Below are positions 40,401 through 54,042 of a stretch of DNA of 64,000 nt, piece after piece. The translations under genes and the position numbers were made by a program. The DNA lies in the NCBI GenBank assembly GCA_017590115.1, contig JAGGNK010008559.1:4519888-4583887 (forward strand), read 5' to 3'. Numbering within the stretch: the first letter of the stretch is position 1; each line of letters starts with the position of its first letter. The stretch is from Montifringilla adamsi (lineage: Eukaryota; Chordata; Aves; Passeriformes; Passeridae). Below the pieces are notes generated by a model that made no database searches, was not told the DNA's origin, and was given only the letters and a program-made list of their open reading frames with translations.

Positions 40401-43400
40401 AGCTGATGCCCACTCCTGGTAGAAGTATCACATATGCCAAAGGCAATGTGAGTGGTCTATAATACCATCTATAAAGCCCTTTTCTTCTTTCATACTTCTC
40501 ATAATTAAAGGAATGAATTGCCTTTCTTGCCTATTTTGTCTACCTGTTTGCAATTTCATTTCACTCTTCTATTAATCTGAAGCCTTAGAAACTATATCAT
40601 TCTGCAAACCCAATCACACCATCAGCTCCAATTTCAGTCCACAGCAGCGAGTTATTGAACTGCGAAAAGAGCCAGAGATCTGTTTCTGCACCTAAGACCT
40701 GCACAGCCTTGTTTACTAATTTAATTTGATAACAAAGTTGGTAATTCTATTTCTTCCCAAAGATTTGAATGTTACATTTTTCTAGGTACATATCTGCTCA
40801 TTTGATCTAATGGCTGTCCTTTCAAAAATGTCACAGAAAGCCATTAGCACAGCTTCACCAGTGTTAAATGGTTGGACATAAATGCTGATTGCTGAGAACA
40901 ATATCCTTTGCCCACAGCACAGTGATGTAAAGGTTGGATAATTTTATTACCTTTAATAGCATTTGCAGCTATGCAAGCTAAGCCAATGATATGGGTAATC
41001 AAATCTCTGACTTACAGGGTGACCACCTGTGGCTATTAGGGAAGGAATCCCCATTATTTTATACCCAGGCACAATGCCACATAACCAATGGTTTGCCATT
41101 TCAGAGGGGGAAAAGGAATGAGAAAAAGGATGAAAAAATTGCTCTGGATGGCAAACAAATTTAGTTTTCATCAGAATTCCTCATTGCCCATTCACAGAGA
41201 ATATTAAACATAGTATGGGGGACTTCTGACGTCTCCTTGTTGCCCCCTTCACCCTCCAGATTGCACATCTACTGCTTTGGCAGGTCTCAGATCTGTCAGA
41301 TGCACAGTGCTGCCAAAACAGGCAAACCTCACCCCACGGCTGTCACCTGTGCTTCCCTCTGCCCTGCTGTGGAGCTGCACATGTTTGGAATTACAGAATT
41401 TTCAACTGCAAGAGGCAGTCCCTATGCCACTACTGAGTGTCATCTTCCAGAAATGAGGGCGGAAGAGCTTCAAGGCAAGTGGTCTGTTCACTTATTAAGA
41501 TCGCCTCATTTCCTTAATTGTAGACTAATTGTGCAGGCTGACCACAATTTAATTGGGTATAAAGAGAGAATAGTGACCTCAAAACTAGTGAGATAAAGCT
41601 GGGGTTGTAGATATCTTCCAACTTACACAGCATTTCCTTCATTATTCCTTAGCCTACTGTGTTTTTGCAGACTTAAGCTTGTGCCTCAACATGGCATGGT
41701 GCAGAGAATACATGTTGTACTTTTGAGTACTTGAAATAAGCTGTCGAGTTGAAATTTCAGAGTGATTTTAAGCCTCTCTTTTGAAACTGTGCAAATACAC
41801 TACAAATTATATAGTGAATATATTAAAAGAAAGAACACAAAATATTTAGTCCTGAACTGCTGCATATTTGAGTTAAGATTTATTCCATGGCAGCTACTAT
41901 GGCTACTGAATCCTGAACTTTGGATCCAGAGATCTGCTAAACCAGATAAACAACAAAATATTGTTCAAAGAGGTAGATGATAAATCAGAAATATCTCCTA
42001 TGTTAAATTAGGAAACATGAAAGTAACTTTTGGTTTTTTTTTATGATGCATTCACTTTCAAGAATGCTGCATTGCAGAAAGCATTTAGCTTGTCATGTTA
42101 TTCTATTATTTTATTTTACACTTCATTTGTTTCTATTACATAGTCTTGCACTTTATCATTAGGGTGTTCTGTTGTTGCAAACAGGCACATTGAATTCTGA
42201 TCCAGTTATTCCAGAAGAAATTTTTTGTCAGCCTTTAAACTGAAACAAATGGATGAGTGTGACACTCAACAGTTTTAATAATGTGTTGACTCTTGGGTAT
42301 TCATGGCCTTTAGATGCCTAAAAATAATAACGTTTTTGTATGAAAAATGAATATTGATTAATGAACTGATTTTTTTTTTTGAACAGCAGTTCAGCCAGTA
42401 GCTATAGTTGTCATGAAACTTGTTATAAATCACATAATGCATATACCAAGCAAATTGAATTTTTCCACTGCAAAATGCCTCCCTATCATAGGCATATATC
42501 CACTGTTCTCCTTAACAATGGAGGACAAATACTAAAAAATCAACTATCCTCCCTGACATATGCTTAACAAATTTATGCATGAATAATTGTCAGAAAAATA
42601 TCAGCAACATTGTAACCATCTGTGGAAGTAAAAGCTTCTGTGTAAACCAATATCCTGTACACATAAGAATTCCTTTATCTGCAGGTGCTAGTACTGGAAA
42701 ATGCTAAATCTTTCTGGAGTTGAAGATATACTCAGTATTAATTATTTACAGTTTCTTTTTCCAGAAAAATGGAGACTGAACTATCATTACTGTAATATAC
42801 CAACCTCTGATAAGCCACAAAGACCCTAAGAATCTTTAAATTTGACTAGACAAACAACTTCAGATGATAAAAATATATATAACAATAGTCCATTCAGGTG
42901 AAGAAAGAAGCAATGAAAGGAAAATAACTTCAATATGCTCAACACCAAGGAAAAACATGAAGGGTGGAATATTTAACACAAAAATATTAGTAAATGTTAT
43001 CACACTCCTGTAGAAACTTTAAACACGCTGTGAACACTTCAATAAATTGAAACTTAAACCCATACTCTTGTTATTTTTTACATTCATCAAACCAAACCAT
43101 TCCTCTGGAGTTAGAAACAGGAGAGTCCCAGAGCATCCAAGCACAGGGACAGATAGTCCTGTGCTTCTGCTAGTCGACCTGCTGCCTCCTGAGTCACCTG
43201 AAAAGCTCACCCAAAATCCTTCTTCCCCTCTCAGCTCCAGCCTGAACATTTTGAAGAGTTTCTTTTTTCCACTTCGCTCTTAAAATGAAAGGAACTAGAG
43301 AATCACACTTTTTTTGTTTGGCTGGTTGGGGTTGGTTTTTTAAAGCATGACCCTTTTAACACTTCATTTTATGTATTTCATTAACCATAACACTAAGGTC

Positions 43401-44756
43401 TATTGCTTATTCTCATTCCCATGATGCTCAAAACCAATAAAGGTGGCAGAATGTGGATGTATCTTGCTTCTTTAATTTCTCTCCACAAAATTTACTTTGT
43501 TTCATCATACTTAAAGGATCCAGAAATAGTGGATATAATAAATATCCTGCACATAAATATTGGAAGGTGTGGGGTGGAGTACTTGTTGGCTTCTAGGAAA
43601 CCTCTAATTTCTTTTTATGCTGAAACATCCCCAAGGAAGAAAGCTTATCTTCTCACTGCATTTCACAAAAATTTCCCTTAATTGCACAAATAATGATTTT
43701 CTACATTTTCTCTCAAAGCTCTTTGTGGAACTCCTTTGATTCAGAGTACTTTGAGTTGCCTATTACTTGAACAATAACTTCCTTCAATAACATGTGAAAA
43801 ACAGGCAATTCCATCAATCTGAGATATTTTTCCTAATCTTTTAGATAGAAAAAGCAATGTTATTTTAGATGAAAAAACCAAACACAGCAATCTGAGCAGC
43901 AATAATCCAATGTTGAAGCAATTCAGTTAGTTTATTTCTCTACTTCTCAAACTTTGGGTATTTTGATGAAAAGTAACTTGATTTTTTATACTCACCATAT
44001 TAACCACAGAAGGGTTGCTTATAAAAGAAGTCATTCTGATGCAGCACGTAAGACAGAATATTTCTTAAATCTAGAAGTAAGGCAAACCATCTCTTCCTAA
44101 TGATCTGTTTGTGAATGAAATTGACCGTTTTTCTAGAATGTCTGGTAGCAGTGAGGAGAACAATTTATGAATCCAAAAAGACCTTTTTGGTTTAACATGT
44201 CTCTGTTTTGTAGAAACATGCACAAAGTTTATTTTCAGGGAGCCAAAACAATTGACAAAAGAATAAAAAGGTCATGTAAATCTTCATAATGTAATTATCC
44301 TGAGTAATTTACATATATTGACAACACAAAATATGATTTTATTAAAAAGCTGTAATTGGAAACAACCACCAAAATCCTTTAAAAACTTGTCTTGCTGTTC
44401 TTCAATCTCAATTTTCTCTCTGCTTGTAAATATTTAATGGCTTTCATTTTTGCAAATGAATAGAGTTGCATTTGGCTTATAAGAAAATAGTTTTGTAACC
44501 CTATTACAGAGTGTGCAATCTCAGCACTTGCCACAGTGTAAATCTTCTCCAGAATATTAACATATTTAAGAAAAAACAATCTTCATTTCAGAATCAACAG
44601 AATTTTTTAAAAACCCACTTATTTAGTAATTGAAACTTTTGGAAAAGTTGCATCTTTCAGATAAAGTAATCCTAAAGAGCTCTACATTTTCCATCATAAA
44701 AAAGTGGAATATTCAGAGGTTTCTAAGCAAAAACCCAAACTAGAAATTACAATGCT

Positions 44757-44782
44757 ACTTTGTATGTTAAACTTTGTATGTT
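44757..44782. repeat. Tandem duplication, 14-bp period
   Basis: ACTTTGTATGTT occurs at 44757-44768 and again at 44771-44782, separated by AA. It is a recent-looking local duplication. Confidence 0.9.
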
Positions 44783-44973
44783 GTTTAAAAACTAATGTTC
44801 CAATTTTTAAAAAACCTTTTGGCACATTTTAACTAGAAAGTGTAGGAAATCTCGCAGCACAAAACACTCAGCATTCCTATACAAATCAAGCAAAGGAGTA
44901 ATTCTTACACGAGATTACTATTGGATCACTCTTAATGTAAACATACCATATAAAACATTTTCTACAAGTGCAC

Positions 44974-45007
44974 AACTAAAAAGTCCTCAACAGAACTAAA
45001 AAGTCCT
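44974..45007. repeat. Tandem duplication, 20-bp period
   Basis: AACTAAAAAGTCCT occurs at 44974-44987 and again at 44994-45007, with a diverged 6-bp spacer between. Confidence 0.9.
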
Positions 45008-48000
45008 TTTCCTAAATTCCAGCTAATTTTAGCATGGGTCTCTATTATAACTATAAAACATGGGACTTTTTCCTCCTTCTTTGTTGTTAAAAATGAAAAA
45101 CAAATACTTTTAGAAGCTCTACACAGACATAAAATTTCAAATCACCAAGAAACCTTCTGAAAGAAAACTCTCTTCATGCTATTTTTTAGGATAGGTAGAA
45201 TTATAAATAATTTTGGCTGATCTGGTCAAGTCTGTGACCTTCTTCTTTTTTATTTCACTGGGACTCCATAGAAACAGTTTTATTATTGTCAGCCTCAGTC
45301 CTGAGGCAGATGTTCACAGTTAAGAACCAGAAGGAATTGGAAAAGCCTAATGCAGGATGCCTTCTCTGCTAGCATGAGAAAAAAGGAGTGGAACCTCTGA
45401 AGCTCTTGGCGGAATCAAGAATGGAGGACAAAAATAAACAAAACAAAATGTGGCCAGCTCAAGGTTTACAGGAAAGAAGGTCACCAGCCAGCACAGCCTG
45501 GGATGAAACTCCAATGCCTGCAGTTTTTAAATACGACTCACAAGAAAAGAATAAGCAAGCTGTGCAAGAAGAGCAGATGGCAAAAATCTACGAATACTAA
45601 CATAAAGTAGAGCAGAGAGGCTGTGTGTTCTAGGAGCAAAGTTGCAGAAGCTTGAAGAGAACTGTTGTATAAATAGTCTTTACAAGAAAGCAAGGGTGAC
45701 CTCACCAAAATGCTTCCTAAATGACATGGTTTCAAGATAAAGCACAGCCTCATTATGATAAAAAATATCAGCAGAATAAAAAAGCTTCTAAAATTAACAG
45801 GCAACAGTGAATAATCCTCAGGCATGCTCTCATGAATAAGTGAAAAGTTTAGCCAGTAAAAAAATGCATTGGTAAAATTTAATAAATTTAGTAAAATTGA
45901 ATTCCATAATTAAAGTTACAAACGTAATTGAAAAATGGTAATCCACCAAAATCTAAACATTGTTTCAACATAGATAACAAAGTATTTCCTTTCTTATTTT
46001 AGAATTGTCATGCAGGTGCAATTAAGTTTGCCATACAGGAGAACGTGGACCTGAAGTCCAGGGCAAGTATTAATTTCATGTTTTTAGCTTTCCTTTTTAT
46101 CAGGGAATAAATTCTGCTCCTGGATTATTTATATTGGCTAAATGACACATAGCATTGACACACAGAAGTTTTGGTTCTCCTTCCTCCTTTTAGGAAGTTC
46201 TCTCAGTACAGAGGTAAACCTCCACTTGTTTCACATATTCATAGGGACTTTGACAGATTAGATGCACATCAGAACATCTTGGGAGAATAGCTGTACCCAA
46301 GAGTCAGAGTATTAAAATGAAACAGTAAAACAAGATTTTCATGTGAATCAGCAAGGTGTCCAGTCCCATGGCTGCGAAGAAGCTTTAAAAACAAACAAGA
46401 TTAAGTAGGAAAATATTGCTTGAATTTAAAATGTTTGAGATAGTGATAATTAAACGTCTCGTTTTGTTCACTTTCACATTCAGTAAGTGAAGACTATGGA
46501 GGAGCAAGACTCGGTTCTGTAGCCTATTTTTTCATAAACTTTGTGAAAAATCTCTTTTGCTGTATGAAGCAGCAGATGCCCATTTCTGATACAGCTTTTG
46601 CATTTACCCCATGTCCTTGTACAGGGTACAGTCCTTGTATAGAGAGGGAAAACACACAAGTTACACATTAGCTCCTGCTTTACAGGAGCTGAATTATAGA
46701 TGTAATCACCTCACCGTCTTCAAGCTACTTGGTAGACAATTCAAAAAAGAAAGCAATTTATTCTTAGAGACCAAATACTCTTCTCCTGGACTCTTCAGTC
46801 TTTCTCTGTGAACACCTTAGAATTTTATTTTAATTGCTAACTTCGTCAGCAGGAAATTATAGGCTTTAAGAACAGAATGCAGGAAAGCTTCAGATAGTAA
46901 TAATCCATGACTAAATACAATCTTAAAAGGTGAATGAATGCATGTTTAAAGAGTTTTGTTTAAATCCACTGCCTGAACAGTTCTAATTCTGTAACCTGCA
47001 TAATTTACTGCATTATGATTACTAATATATTTTTAATTCTAACTGCACTATAATCATTGTTCAACACATACAAAAGAATAAAAAGGATAGAAAAATGTAT
47101 GTATTCATTTGATAAAGTGTATTTATTAACTTTTATATGATAAAAACATTCTACAGAATTTATTAGAATTTAGAGGTATATATAGTTCATAAATTACTGA
47201 ATATACAGACATTTTTAATATATTTCCAGTGAATATTCACTTCAATTAATCTGCAGATTCCTCATAGTGCAAACAAGTCATCTTGTTTTAAAATACAGAA
47301 CACAAACATATCCACTGTGTTTTAAACTCTATCGTTCAGCAACATGAGTTCTTTGGGTTTTTAAAATTTCTTCTTAGTTTTTAATGTAATCATATTCTAT
47401 TAAGTGCTATAGCTTAAGGCAATATTCCATTACACATTTTTAGGTCTATGACCACACAAACAAAAATAACTCAAGGAGTAGGAAGAAAGACAGATACAAT
47501 CCATAGGTTATTCTACCTCTTCACTCTTGTAGTCATTCAGCCTGACTCCTACTGTAGGTAACAAAAAAGCAACATCTGCTGCATGATTCATTTTGTAGGC
47601 TTAGGACTAAAATAAATCCAGGAGTTAGCATAAATTAATAAACATATAATATTGCTATTTTCTTCTTATATCATTACTAAAAGAAGAGAAAAGTGTTTAT
47701 CTAAAGAGAAAGCAACATACAAGTAGTTCTTGAAAGATCACAAGATCATGCAAACACATGAACAAACATCTCTACATTAAAACCAGGGTCAACCTCAAAT
47801 GTGAGAAGTATTTTATACAAAGAAGAGCAACACCCAATATTAATTTAATTTTGTCAGATATAGTAATATTCCTTCTCCTTATCTTTCTGGGCACAAGTCT
47901 GTGTGTAGATAACATGTGTGCATGAAAATAACAAAAATGGGGGAAGGCAGTGAGATTCCGTGTTATTTTCTGGTATTGCTCCATGGATTAGGCACATCAG

Positions 48001-48164
48001 GGTTTGGACCACAGAAGGATATGGCAGTGCTTCTACCAGGCACACAGGAGGCTGTTTTTCTTCACTTCCCTGAGAGCCACTGAGTGCCTCCTGAACTGGG
48101 CCAACACACAACGGCAGAGTGTGAAAGTGGGAAAAATTGGGATGTCTCATTTGGCAGAGGCTTC

Positions 48165-48170
48165 ATAGAG
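48165..48170 (+). repeat. Left target-site duplication of the outer solo LTR
   Basis: ATAGAG lies directly before the TG start of the LTR and is repeated exactly at 49033-49038 after its CA end. A 6-bp duplication is typical of class II (beta-retrovirus-like, ERVK) integrases. Confidence 0.85.
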
Positions 48171-48450
48171 TGTGGATGGGCTTAGCAGCTAGTCTGCAGG
48201 CCAAACAACTGAGTTAACAGAAGCAGAAATTGATAAAATACGAATTTATCCATAGCAAGGAAGAAAGCAAGGCCATTAGCATGGAAACTGATAAAATATA
48301 CACATAAGGGATACTTGCAGTCAGAGGATACGTGCCTTAGTGAACAGCATATGTGCCTTAATAATTTGTTGTAAACTTATGTTAATTAATTATTGACATT
48401 AATTGTTTTGTACCAATAAAATACAATAAGCTCTTGCTTTGTCCAATGAA

Positions 48451-48456
48451 TATAAC
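48451..48456 (+). repeat. Left target-site duplication of the inner LTR
   Basis: TATAAC before the inner LTR corresponds to TATAAT (48886-48891) after it, five of six bases identical. The 6-bp length fits the same integrase class as the outer LTR. Confidence 0.65.
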
Positions 48457-48885
48457 TGTCACTGTCATATTTTCTGGAAAAATCCCTTCACCAGGATTTC
48501 TCTTCTGGGAAGCTGAGAAGCCTCAGAATAAAAGGAAAACAATATTATCTCATTTGCTTCTACTGTGTTTTGCTGCTTTGGAATGTGGTTGGGAGATTGT
48601 TTATCCAACATGTGATTGTTTCATTGGTTTCATGTGAATTGTTTTTACTTATTGGCCAATCACAGCCAAGCTGTGTCGAGGCTCTGGAAAGAGTCACGAG
48701 ATTTTGCTTAGTATCTTTTAGCCTTCTGTCTGTATCCTTTCTGTATTCTTTAGTATAGTTTAGTATAGTTTTAGTATAGTATTCTTTAATATAATATAGA
48801 TCATAAAATAATAATTAGCCTTCTAAGAACATGGAGTCAGATTCATCATTTCCTTCCTTCGTCTGGGAACCCCACAGATACAAGA
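48457..48885 (+). mobile_element. Inner solo LTR nested inside the outer LTR
   Basis: The 429-bp interval begins TGTCACTGTC and ends CAAGA, a probable decay of the usual CA end. Its body matches, from memory, a common songbird LTR: the 'CTTCACCAGGATTTCTCTTC' block near 48490, 'GCTGAGAAGCCTCAGAA' near 48512, 'TTGGCCAATCACAGCCAAGC' near 48652 with a CCAAT motif, and TAGTATAG repeats at 48750-48780. An A/T-rich polyadenylation region with ATAAAATAATAA (about 48804) and the 'CTTCTAAGAACATGGAGTCA' block near 48820 follow. No viral genes are present. It interrupts the outer LTR between the sequence ending 48456 and that resuming after 48885, so it is the younger insertion. Confidence 0.85.
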
Positions 48886-49032
48886 TATAATGAGCTGGTT
48901 TGATGTAACCAATGACTTAAGATCATGCTCTGTTAAGGGTATAAAACTTAAGAACAACTTGTAATAAAGAAAAAGCCATTGTTGTCACTGCACAAGTGTG
49001 GTGTATGTCACGTGTCCATCTCAACAGTGACA

Positions 49033-49038
49033 ATAGAG
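49033..49038 (+). repeat. Right target-site duplication of the outer solo LTR
   Basis: ATAGAG immediately after the LTR end is identical to 48165-48170. The exact identity of both copies fixes both LTR boundaries. Confidence 0.85.
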
Positions 49039-52000
49039 TGACTGTGAAGTACTTCTGGGCAGAACTCTCTCTGGGAATCAGGGATCTTGGATGTATTCCT
49101 GGCCCCGAGAACCTCTTACCAGTCAAGATAAAGGACAAGCTAAGGGAGAAGAGGGACATGGCACACATTGGCATCTACTCCTAACAACCAGAACAGCATC
49201 AGGGGATGCAAATATCCCCTTTTGGGTATTGTGCTGGGGTTTTCAGCTATATATCAAAGCTATGGACCATTGTGTGACAAGTGGGAAATTGATTTTTCAC
49301 CAGCCTCAGTGAAGGGGTGCACAAACCTTTGTCCTTTTGCTCTGTGAGGGAGCATTCAGCAGGGCCAGGTGTTAACGAGTTCCTACCTTCAGAGGGGAAC
49401 ACAGCTTTCATACAGCACAGCAGGAAGCTCCAAAACACCCTAACAGTGACACTGAACTGCAAGGGCCACCAGCTACTTCTCTGATCAACTCCCAGCTTTA
49501 AAAATTCTTCAGATAGAAAAAAAACCCTTCTTACCTAAGGAAGGTAAAGGTTTATATACTACCACAGCACTAGTAACTCACACCCTAAGAAATCAAGACC
49601 TGCTTTCCATGACTTCTGCTCTCTTGCCTAATTTGTAGAGCTCCAGAGTTTTTTCCTAAGGAAGAAGCTATGAGGGGACAAAATAAGACAGTTTTACATC
49701 AGACTTGTTAGTCTGTTGAGTGCAGCTGCAAGCATAAAATATTCAGATAAACAAAAAATACAGAACCAAAACCAAAATTAAACAGTAGCTCTGCTTACTA
49801 TATACTAATATACTTTGCTTCAGATGGTCTAAGTTACTCCACTTCAACTGAATAAATAACAATATTAAATAGAAGAATTGGTGAATACAGACAAATATCT
49901 AAATGCATTTTTCTGATTAATAAGATGTTATGTCATCTATTATTATTGAATTAATGAGACTGGCTATCCTGAGGATGACCTTTAAATTATTTTAATGTAG
50001 ACATCTAAAATATGAATGAAGTGTGGTTTTCTGAAAATATTATTTAGTGGCCATTTATAAAAACATTCACTTTTGAAAAATACAAACCAGGCATCAAGAA
50101 AAAAAACATTGTTCTGTGTTTGAAATGTGTTTCAAAACATATTTGAAATATGTTTTAAAAATATCATTATATAAAAGCAGATCTTAGTTAGAAAAAACAT
50201 GTGTTTTAAGTATTTTACTTGCTTTTCATCAGTAGATAATAATGACTGAAATATTTTTTTCCAGTGTACCTTCCATCAATTAAAAATTATTGTTTAGTTA
50301 TTTAGTTCAGAGAATAAGGCAACATAGGCATCTTAATATAATTATCAGAAAGTAAATTAAAGAAATTAAAAATTACTACAAAGTTGCATCCTTGTTGAAG
50401 CCAGAGAACAGTAGAATCAACATATGAAAGGTTACATGTCTTTAGTACCATTAAGCAAAACAAAAGAAAATGTATTACATTCTGTCCAGTTTTTCCACCA
50501 TTGTGGTATTTCCTTTGATTCTACTTTTTCTTTTTAAAGTATTACCTCACCATTAAGCCTGCAAAATAATTGCATGTTAACAAAAACCTGCACTTAACTT
50601 TTATTCTGTAGGCCTCTATGCAAGAGTCTGACTTAGCACATAAGTTTAGGAAAATAGACTTTGTAAACATTATAACAGCAAACTACAGCATTCAGAAGAA
50701 TATTACATAAATTTTTTGAAAATAAAGTGAAACCCTGGAATTTGAGACCACTAATATAAACATGTTTTTAAAAAAATAGTATGTAACAGCTAAATACACG
50801 TGAATTGTATACACAGAGAGAATTGTCTAAAAATACAAAAAACCAAAAAAAAACCAAAAATAATTCCTGTGTTTACAGTCCATTAACAAATTCCAGATCC
50901 AAAACAAGTTTTTTTTTATGACAGTGTAAATCCAGGTGACAGTAGTCCTCTTGATACACCTGCTGTCACTACTTTTCTGCTGATTTAACACTGAGAACAT
51001 CTTTTCATTCTAATAGTTGTCTTTGGCTATCCCAAGCCTAATAAGAGTGTAATCCCTACGCTAATAATGGAGTCATCAGATGAACTTGTAGGATTGTTAC
51101 AGATGATTGGAAAGAGCTGCATGGAAGACTACAGGAAAAATCATTTCTCAAATATAGCTGGGTAGAGTGAGAGCAGATGTACAGTCACAGATGCAAACAG
51201 GTCTCTGACAAGCAGAAAACACTGGATGTTTAAGAGAATTTCTTATTTTGAAGTTCACTGACAAGCATTCTACTGAAGACAGAAGTGGCAGAGAGCTAAT
51301 TTTTAAAAATTTTTCCCAGGTATCTGCTTTACCAGAACTTAAAACTTTTACTAAATTTAAGGAATGGATGAAATCAACTTGATTATTGTTCAGGTATTTT
51401 GAATCACCAGTGAAGACAAGAAAAGAAAGTAATAGCACTGAGAGATTTTTCTTTCAATATAAGCTGAGATGGAGTTAAAGTGAGAGAATTAGAGAAATAG
51501 TTATTTAGATTACAGGGATAAAGCCATAAATTACATTGGGCACTGAAATACTATTTAGATGGCAGAGCCCTCCCATGAGCCCAAAACTTTTGATCAGCTG
51601 GTGCCTATTCCTAACGCTGCAGTACCTTTTAAAAGCTGATGCACTTACACACTGTTCCCACTCATAACCAGCATGGTTTAGGCTCACTGTGAATCAATTT
51701 CATCTGGATCAGAGGCATTCAGAGCTGCCAGGTCTAAGCATTCATACTCAGTAAACCAGGCAATTTGCAGAACTTTAATTTCAGCTTTTGCTCCATTTCG
51801 TCACAGAGTTTCACAGCATATGCAGTTACCAAAGTAATCCAGGCGCTTACAGAGCAAAATATCAGCAGAGAGCCAAAACTATTAGATCCATGCCTGCTGC
51901 TGAAGGCCAGGCCTTGCTTTTCTTCAAGGTGCACTTAAACAACTTCTTCCCATCAGCTGTAACTCTGAAAGTTGCCCTGATTAAGTAAGAAATTTGTTAC

Positions 52001-54022
52001 AATTCTTTTCTTCAGGACACCTAAATTTTAAAGTAGAGTTACAATATATGAATGGAGAAACTTCTTTACATCATCAGAACAAAGGTTTACTTCCCCTGTT
52101 ACTCCACCTCCAACAAGTTACTCACAGGTGTTCAGGAAAAGAGCAGAAGTGTGACAGGCAACATGTGCCAGGAGAAAGACCCCCTCCCTCCAACACCATA
52201 CAAGCATCTGACAATCAGTTTTAGGGAAGATGTTTTATAGCCTCTAATGGACACTGGATTTTCCAAATTTTTTCTTGTTCTCTTGGACTCCCTGCCTCTA
52301 GAAAGCATAAGTTTAAATGACTAACCTCTCCCCAAGGGGGAAGAGAGATATTATTTTTCCACTTTAGAACTGCAGCTGAATAATGGCATTGGGCACCTTT
52401 TAGAACCAGCACTGTCAGAGGCAGTGAGCAATCACTCCCCATTCACCTTTTCTATACTCTCATGATTTCTTAAATCTCCATCATATTTCACCTCACCAGT
52501 TTTTTGGTTTTTTTTTTCATCTGAAGAGTCAGTTTCATCTTTCTTTTAAGAACTTCCCATCTTCCACACCTCTCTTCTTTCCTGCTCGGGCCTCATCTGG
52601 TTTTTGAATGCAATATCAAGCTGTCTTTCCTAACTGCTGAGCACTGAATGAGAGCTCAGCATTGCACATATATCAGTGGAGCTGTTTTAACTTGTCCTTA
52701 AGTGCATTCATTACTTTGCATTTATGACCAGTGTAGTTCTGCATGACTTTAGTCGCATCATATGCGCGTTCTCCACAAAATCAAATAAAAGCAGTATTTG
52801 CAGTCGCTACCTTTTATTCCCTTGAAATCGGGGCTGATTTAGTGCAAGGTCATGCTCCACAACCATTCGCTCAGTCACTTAATTTCTTAGTTTCCCAAGG
52901 ACTCTAAGGCAATACTATGCTAACCTTAGATTTGCTACAGTTCATTTTCTTGTTTTACTCTCAAACTCTTACTATTAGTACTGCAGTTTGAGGTTGTTCC
53001 AAGGGCTTCTCAGCGAAGAAGGTGAAACCTTGCTTTGTTTCTAAAATCCTCTGGAGCAAGGAGTGCAGCAAACACTGGCTGTACCTGTTTGCTGCTGCCA
53101 TACATTCTGTCAGCTGCTTCTTTCACCTCACTCCTCTCCTCTTGTGTTAGCCAGTCCCACCAGTCCCACCAGTAGGCTTCACCATCTCACAGTTTCATGG
53201 AGGCTTAGGATCTACCACACATCACCTGAAATCCAGTTCCACCACTGGTCCCTTCCAAGGCTGCTGCAGAGCTCAAAAAGAAATCACATTTACCTCATTA
53301 GGAGAGGAATTACTTGCATTCTCCTCCTTTCAAAATCAAGGACAAATTATTCATCATTGGGTTTCTTTAGATGAACAGACCACAGAATTAAGAGTTTCTA
53401 TAGCTTCCTGTGTTCTTGATGCTGATTTCAGGGAAGTACATCGAGCACCAGTAGTGTGGAAGATCAGGTCCCTCATTGTCATTTGGATATATTCTATCCT
53501 TACAAGTAAAGGGCTGAAGTTTCTAGTCAGGGGACAAATAAGATGCATCTTAAAATTTTCACCTGAATGATATTAAGTAGCAGGAACTAGAGTTAAGACG
53601 AAAGTCCGTCTGGTTTTATTTTTCCAAAACTGGAAAAATTAGATGCATATCTTTTGAGGTTCAAGATTACTCTTCCCACTCTGTGGGGCAGTAACAGCCA
53701 CGTTTAAAGTAAAAATACTTGAGGACCTGCAAACTCTCAGTCTTGTCTGTTCTAGCTGGCATGTGTAATACTCAGATGGAGTTCTCAAGTTTGTACAGCA
53801 ACACGTATTCCCTTTGAAATCACCAGAAACATTGCATGAATTCAAGTGAAGCTAAGGGGACCACTTTTGGAGCAGGATACATGACAGCTGAAGTAGTGCT
53901 GTCACAATCTGGCTTTTGCAAAATACTTTCAAAGCAGAGTTAAGCTACTGCCACATAACAACACCTGCTGCTCTGATACCGTAAAATAAACTTTGCAGAT
54001 GTTATTTTTAGCTGAATCTACT

Positions 54023-54042
54023 TTTTGTTTGTTTGTTTGTTT
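54023..54042. repeat. (TTTG)n microsatellite
   Basis: A run of T followed by four TTTG-type units on the plus strand. Short simple repeat. Confidence 0.85.

Larger units (their letters stand above)
33133..48164. other. Long non-coding stretch, no recognised transposon
   Basis: This is AT-rich DNA with no recognisable mobile element. Small tandem duplications (44757-44782, 44974-45007) and a G/T-rich microsatellite (37388-37427) are listed separately. Moderately GC-rich patches at 37430-37700 and 41225-41480 carry competing open frames without recognisable motifs. Several short intervals framed by splice-like motifs exist on the minus strand, for example 47517-47551. They are too short to support as exons without outside data. 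Confidence 0.5.
48171..49032 (+). mobile_element. Outer solo LTR of an endogenous retrovirus, split by a nested LTR
   Basis: The interval begins TGTGG and ends GTGACA, so it has the canonical TG...CA ends, and it is flanked by a perfect 6-bp repeat (ATAGAG). The right part has a standard LTR promoter layout in plus orientation: CCAAT near 48909, TATAAAA at 48940-48946, AATAAA at 48963-48968 and a short R/U5 to 49032. The left part also has CCAAT words (48413, 48443). Subtracting the inner insertion (429 bp) and its 6-bp target duplication leaves an LTR of about 427 bp. No internal viral genes remain between or beside the ends, so it is a solo LTR formed by LTR-LTR recombination. It resembles LTRs I recall from songbird genomes. 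The family name is not assigned. Confidence 0.85.

Noticed and set aside
49105..49145. 20-bp interval on the minus strand between CCCTTAG and GTAAGAG (possible microexon)
   Set aside because: Too short to test by reading frame, and no neighbouring exon fits it.
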